Part shown: positions 7,933-9,580 of the stretch, piece by piece | Numbering within the stretch: the first letter of the stretch is position 1 | Layout of the letters: every line of letters begins with the position of its first letter | Assembly: GCA_016934645.1 (NCBI GenBank) | Contig: JAFGSL010000283.1 | Location: 1-9,580, forward strand | Source: Anaerolineae bacterium | GTDB lineage: Bacteria > Chloroflexota > Anaerolineae > B4-G1 > SLSP01 | DNA: 9,580 nt | Direction: 5' to 3' | Position numbers and translations under genes: made by a program | Notes under the pieces: generated by a model | Told to the model about the DNA's origin: nothing | Database searches by the model: none | Seen by the model: the letters and a program-made list of their open reading frames with translations, nothing else

Positions 7933-7960
7933 ATAATACTCAAATGCCGACAAACGGCAA
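7933..7960 (-). promoter_or_regulatory. Candidate promoter of the kinase/fusion operon
   Basis: On the minus strand a -35-like TTGCCG (7955-7960) and a -10-like TATTAT (7933-7938, five of six) are 16 bp apart. The predicted start is near 7926, about 63 nt before the ATG at 7863. The -10 lies inside an AT-rich ATT-repeat run (about 7926-7938), so its exact register is uncertain. The upstream gene ends in a strong terminator, so the operon needs its own promoter here. Confidence 0.5.
7945..7959. repeat. Inverted repeat overlapping the -35 box of the kinase operon
   Basis: TGCCG (7945-7949) and CGGCA (7955-7959) are perfect 5-bp arms around ACAAA, and the right arm lies in the predicted -35 box. 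A dyad in this position is typical of a repressor operator. The arms are short and no regulator is encoded next to it, so this is only a candidate. Confidence 0.3.
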
Positions 7961-7986
7961 GTACACGTTAGGAAAGAAACGAGATC

Positions 7987-8024
7987 AAAAAAACCCGCCC
8001 CGTTCATTATGAGCGAGGCAGGTT
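7987..8024 (-). terminator. Intrinsic terminator after the LysW-like gene
   Basis: On the minus strand an 11-bp stem (arms 8014-8024 and 7992-8002, with two G-U pairs) has an 11-nt loop and is followed directly by a run of seven T residues, the last two of which come from the stem end. The GC-rich stem plus U-tract is a textbook rho-independent terminator. It sits about 50 bp past the LysW-like stop codon and separates that gene from the kinase operon. Confidence 0.88.
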
Positions 8025-8075
8025 GATTGTTGTATGGAGACGTTGACCGGGTGTGTTGGCAGGTTATTGTTCGTC

Positions 8076-8312
8076 TCAATCCTCGTCTTCGTCGTCGTCC
8101 CAATCCTCCTCCTCATCCCAATCCTCGTCGTCATCGAAGTCTTCGTCGTCAAGCTCGTCTTCTAAATAGGCCCAGTCAAGCTCTACGGGGTTGATTTCAA
8201 TGACTTCCAGATCGGCCTCACATTCCAGGCAGGTGATCTTCTGACCAATCTTGGGATGGTCGGGAAGTTTGACCCACTCGCCGCAAGATGGACAAATTGC
8301 TTTCGCCGGCAT
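8076..8312 (-). CDS. lysW: LysW-like zinc-ribbon protein with a long acidic repeat tail
   Basis: A 78-aa protein with a zinc ribbon C7-x2-C10 / C28-x2-C31 and the pattern of LysW, the amino-group carrier protein: CPSCG, then CLECEADLEVIEINPVELDWA. Genuine LysW is about 54 aa and ends in EDWGE. The C-terminal Glu side chain is joined to alpha-aminoadipate (or glutamate) during lysine or arginine synthesis. Here the C-terminus is different: 24 of the last 28 residues are Asp or Glu, arranged in aromatic-led hexads, and the last residue is Asp. EDWDE at 63-67 resembles the canonical end, but eleven residues follow. The symbol therefore marks the family, not a proven role; a LysW paralogue of other function is at least as likely. 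No lysX, lysZ, lysY or argininosuccinate-type genes lie nearby. The start at 8312 is set by AAGGAG 7 nt upstream; the in-frame ATG at 8360 has no such site. Confidence 0.85.
   Translation of the reverse strand: MPAKAICPSCGEWVKLPDHPKIGQKITCLECEADLEVIEINPVELDWAYLEDELDDEDFDDDEDWDEEEDWDDDEDED
8085..8138 (-). repeat. Three tandem 18-bp units coding for acidic hexads in the LysW-like tail
   Basis: Residues 59-76 read as three hexads, FDDDED, WDEEED and WDDDED. Each has one aromatic residue followed by five acidic ones. The 11-mer TCCCAATCCTC occurs on the plus strand at 8098-8108 and 8116-8126, exactly 18 bp apart, consistent with in-frame tandem duplication. The repeat keeps the reading frame. 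Confidence 0.75.
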
Positions 8313-8319
8313 ACAATTT

Positions 8320-8325
8320 CTCCTT
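8320..8325 (-). promoter_or_regulatory. Ribosome binding site that fixes the LysW-like start
   Basis: Minus-strand AAGGAG lies 7 nt before the ATG at 8312, so the protein starts MPAKAICPSC, as LysW relatives do. This rules out the longer reading from 8360, which would add 16 basic and hydrophobic residues. Confidence 0.85.
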
Positions 8326-8334
8326 ATTCGCAAT

Positions 8335-8380
8335 GGTAGAATTTTGATTGGTCTGTTCAAACCTCTGATGTCATTCTACC
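8335..8380. repeat. Widely spaced 8-bp inverted repeat at the LysW-like promoter
   Basis: GGTAGAAT (8335-8342) and ATTCTACC (8373-8380) are perfect inverted copies with starts 38 bp apart. The distal copy contains the predicted -10 box; the proximal copy lies in the leader. Between them, GGTTT and AGACC (minus strand) can form a small stem around GAAC. Because the distal arm overlaps the -10 box it is not in the transcript, so the outer pair would act as DNA, for example as paired operator half-sites. Confidence 0.4.
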
Positions 8381-8400
8381 GTAAAATTCAGGCTTTGCAA
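8373..8400 (-). promoter_or_regulatory. Candidate promoter of the LysW-like gene
   Basis: On the minus strand -35 TTGCAA (8395-8400, four of six) and -10 TAGAAT (8373-8378, five of six) are 16 bp apart. The predicted start is near 8366, giving a leader of about 54 nt. It is divergent from the cysE-cysK promoter region; the intergenic region between the two start codons is 258 bp. Confidence 0.5.
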
Positions 8401-8445
8401 TGGGGGGTCCAACCATCGAATCCTTGCACGTTCAACGAGAATCTG

Positions 8446-8454
8446 TGAGATAAT
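8446..8454 (+). promoter_or_regulatory. Candidate extended -10 promoter for cysE-cysK (distal)
   Basis: TGAGATAAT is an extended -10 element: TG, one base, then GATAAT (five of six). A TTGCAC at 8424-8429 is a weak -35 with a long 19-bp spacing. Transcription would begin near 8461, about 110 nt before the cysE start. Confidence 0.35.
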
Positions 8455-8502
8455 GTGGCTCGTTCGGATTAGGATTTTATTCGCGCGCGGCGGAATTTCG
8501 GT

Positions 8503-8508
8503 TATACT
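8503..8508 (+). promoter_or_regulatory. Candidate -10 box for cysE-cysK (proximal)
   Basis: TATACT matches the -10 consensus at five of six positions, but the -35 region 17 bp upstream (TTCGCG) is poor, so an activator would be expected if it is used. Transcription would begin near 8515, about 56 nt before the chosen cysE start. This would exclude the in-frame ATG at 8514. Confidence 0.35.
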
Positions 8509-8558
8509 ACAGGATGTCCGCATGGACCCAATTAAGGAGCGTGTGCCCAAGATATGCC

Positions 8559-8565
8559 AAGGAGG
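8559..8565 (+). promoter_or_regulatory. Ribosome binding site that fixes the cysE start
   Basis: AAGGAGG lies 5 nt before the ATG at 8571, close to a perfect Shine-Dalgarno. It favours this start over the in-frame ATG at 8514, which has no comparable site and would add 19 residues. Confidence 0.85.
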
Positions 8566-8570
8566 TGGCT

Positions 8571-9386
8571 ATGACGACTGTACCGTTATCACAGCGCAAT
8601 GTTGTAGGGGAAACTCGCCCCGCGTGCGGCGAGTGCTGTGACACGTGCATCTGTCTGCCGGAGGATGAACGACCTAGACCTCGCCCCGGCCTCGTTGGAC
8701 GTATCCGTGAGGACGTGCAGACTGTCTTTGCCAAAGACCCAGCGGCGCGCGGCGTCATTGAGGTGCTGACGTGCTATCCTGGTTTGCACGCGATCTGGAT
8801 GCATCGCGTGGCCCACGCTTTATGGGTGCGCAAGTTCCGCTTTTTGGCGCGCTTGCTCTCGCACGTCACTCGCTGGCTGACCGGGGTAGAGATTCATCCC
8901 GGCGCGCAGATTGGTCGCCGGGTCTTCATCGACCACGGGATGGGCGTGGTGATTGGCGAGACGGCAGAAGTCGGCGACGATGTTTTGATTTACAAGGGCG
9001 TGGTGCTCGGCGGCGTCTCGCTGGAGAAGGTCAAGCGTCACCCGACCATCGGCAACGGCGTGGTTCTGGGCACCGACGCGATCGTGCTCGGCCCCATAGA
9101 GGTGGGGGACAATGCGCAGATCGGTTCTGGTTCTGTGGTGGTTAAGCCTGTTCCTCACTGTGCGACAGTGGTGGGTGTTCCGGGGCGTGTCGTCAAGATC
9201 GGCGGTGTCTCGTGCCGTCTCAAACCCGATTTGCATCACGAGCAGCTTCCCGATATGGTTGTAGACACGATCGATCGGTTGACCCAACGCATCACGGCCC
9301 TAGAGGTTCGCTTGAGTGACCTGGAAAACCTTGAAGCTCCGGCGGAAGCAGCCTTCGTTTTGGAGGAAGCGCACTCATGGATGTAA
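8571..9386 (+). CDS. cysE: Serine O-acetyltransferase with a cysteine-rich N-terminal extension
   Basis: A 271-aa serine acetyltransferase (EC 2.3.1.30), which transfers acetyl from acetyl-CoA to L-serine to give O-acetylserine, the first step of cysteine synthesis in the cytoplasm. The helical N-terminal part has DPAAR (56-60) and the family pattern [14 protein letters not shown] (69-82). The left-handed beta-helix follows, with IHPGAQIG (108-115) and the catalytic-type pair D121-H122 in [14 protein letters not shown]. It also has R156-H157 (acetyl-CoA/serine site in the family) and [11 protein letters not shown] with VGVPGRVV. After the hexapeptide region a 50-residue tail contains a likely coiled coil (about 230-255). 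Unusually, residues 19-28 carry five cysteines (C19, C22, C23, C26, C28), a cluster not found in E. coli CysE. The gene overlaps cysK by 10 bp, so the two are translated together. Confidence 0.95.
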   Translation: MTTVPLSQRNVVGETRPACGECCDTCICLPEDERPRPRPGLVGRIREDVQTVFAKDPAARGVIEVLTCYPGLHAIWMHRVAHALWVRKFRFLARLLSHVTRWLTGVEIHPGAQIGRRVFIDHGMGVVIGETAEVGDDVLIYKGVVLGGVSLEKVKRHPTIGNGVVLGTDAIVLGPIEVGDNAQIGSGSVVVKPVPHCATVVGVPGRVVKIGGVSCRLKPDLHHEQLPDMVVDTIDRLTQRITALEVRLSDLENLEAPAEAAFVLEEAHSWM

Positions 9387-9580
9387 AGCAGGGCGATTTT
9401 CGTGGTCTGGTGGCGGATAACGTCCTCGATCTGGTGGGACGTACACCCGTGGTGCGTTTGCAACGCGTCGTCGCGCCGGGGATGGCGACGGTATGGGCGA
9501 AGTTGGAACGCCAGAATCCCGGCGGTTGTGTCAAAGAGCGTATCGGTCTGGCGATGATCGAGGCCGCCGAGCGGGAGGGA
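9377..9580 (+). CDS. cysK: Cysteine synthase (O-acetylserine sulfhydrylase), N-terminal part, cut by the window edge
   Basis: The first 68 codons of a PLP-dependent cysteine synthase, which replaces the acetyl group of O-acetylserine with sulfide to make cysteine. Visible family signatures are [10 protein letters not shown] (19-28), [10 protein letters not shown] (41-50) and the PLP-lysine motif [10 protein letters not shown], with K53 the expected Schiff-base lysine. The residue before VK is Cys (C51) where most family members have Ser. The ATG at 9377 lies inside the 3' end of cysE, with GGAGGA 9 nt upstream, and the 10-bp overlap implies translational coupling. CysK and CysE commonly form the cysteine synthase complex, with the CysE C-terminus docked in the CysK active site. 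That usually needs a terminal Ile, whereas this CysE ends in Met. It could equally be annotated cysM; the remainder lies outside the window. Confidence 0.93.
   Translation, partial: MDVKQGDFRGLVADNVLDLVGRTPVVRLQRVVAPGMATVWAKLERQNPGGCVKERIGLAMIEAAEREG

Noticed and set aside
7926..7938. ATT/AAT trinucleotide run as a microsatellite or origin element
   Set aside because: Only about four units; it is best explained as the AT-rich -10 region of the kinase-operon promoter.
8313..8360. Longer LysW-like protein starting at the ATG at 8360
   Set aside because: The extra 16 residues do not match the family, and the AAGGAG site points to 8312.
8514..8570. Longer CysE starting at the ATG at 8514
   Set aside because: No Shine-Dalgarno at a proper distance, and it coincides with the start of a transcript from the proximal -10; the ATG at 8571 has a near-perfect site.
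1..9580. CRISPR array, tRNA, insertion sequence or prophage
   Set aside because: No spaced direct repeats, tRNA-like cloverleaf, transposase frame or phage gene was seen; intergenic gaps are all below 300 bp.

Overview
The window reads as chromosomal DNA of a Gram-positive-like or Chloroflexota-type bacterium. A Chloroflexota (Anaerolineae-like) origin is my inference. It rests on the mix of a LysW-type zinc-ribbon protein, very large multidomain signalling proteins of the kinase/STAND-ATPase/TPR kind, a LiaS/NarL-type histidine kinase and mid-50s GC content by eye. No rRNA, tRNA, CRISPR array, insertion sequence or phage gene is visible, and every gene fits a bacterial promoter/Shine-Dalgarno pattern.

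Layout. Positions 1-412 (minus strand) hold the first 137 codons of a membrane sensor histidine kinase that runs off the left edge; it has its own good sigma70-type promoter (486-514) and a leader hairpin. Positions 581-7863 (minus strand) hold a likely two-gene operon transcribed right to left. The first gene is a 1103-aa membrane histidine kinase (about seven N-terminal TM helices, then TM-Cache-TM-HAMP-GAF-PAS-HisKA-HATPase). After a 41-bp gap comes a 1309-aa cytoplasmic fusion: metallo-beta-lactamase-fold hydrolase, STAS-like domain, Ser/Thr kinase-like domain, STAND/AAA ATPase and TPR-like helices. The kinase-like domain has lost several catalytic residues and looks like a pseudokinase. 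Positions 8076-8312 (minus strand) hold a 78-aa LysW-like zinc-ribbon protein with an extremely acidic repetitive tail, ended by a strong intrinsic terminator (7987-8024). Divergent from it, on the plus strand, are cysE (serine acetyltransferase, 8571-9386) and cysK (cysteine synthase, from 9377, cut by the right edge). These overlap by 10 bp and form a cysteine-biosynthesis operon.

How the genes work together. cysE and cysK carry out the two steps from serine to cysteine. The kinase/fusion pair looks like a signalling unit: a membrane sensor that can autophosphorylate, and a large soluble protein combining a probably active hydrolase with a regulatory pseudokinase and an ATP-driven STAND switch. 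No receiver domain is encoded in the window, so the path of the phosphoryl group is unknown. The most unusual items are the MBL-STAS-pseudokinase-STAND fusion, the hexad-repeat acidic tail on the LysW-like protein, and a cysteine cluster at the N-terminus of CysE.
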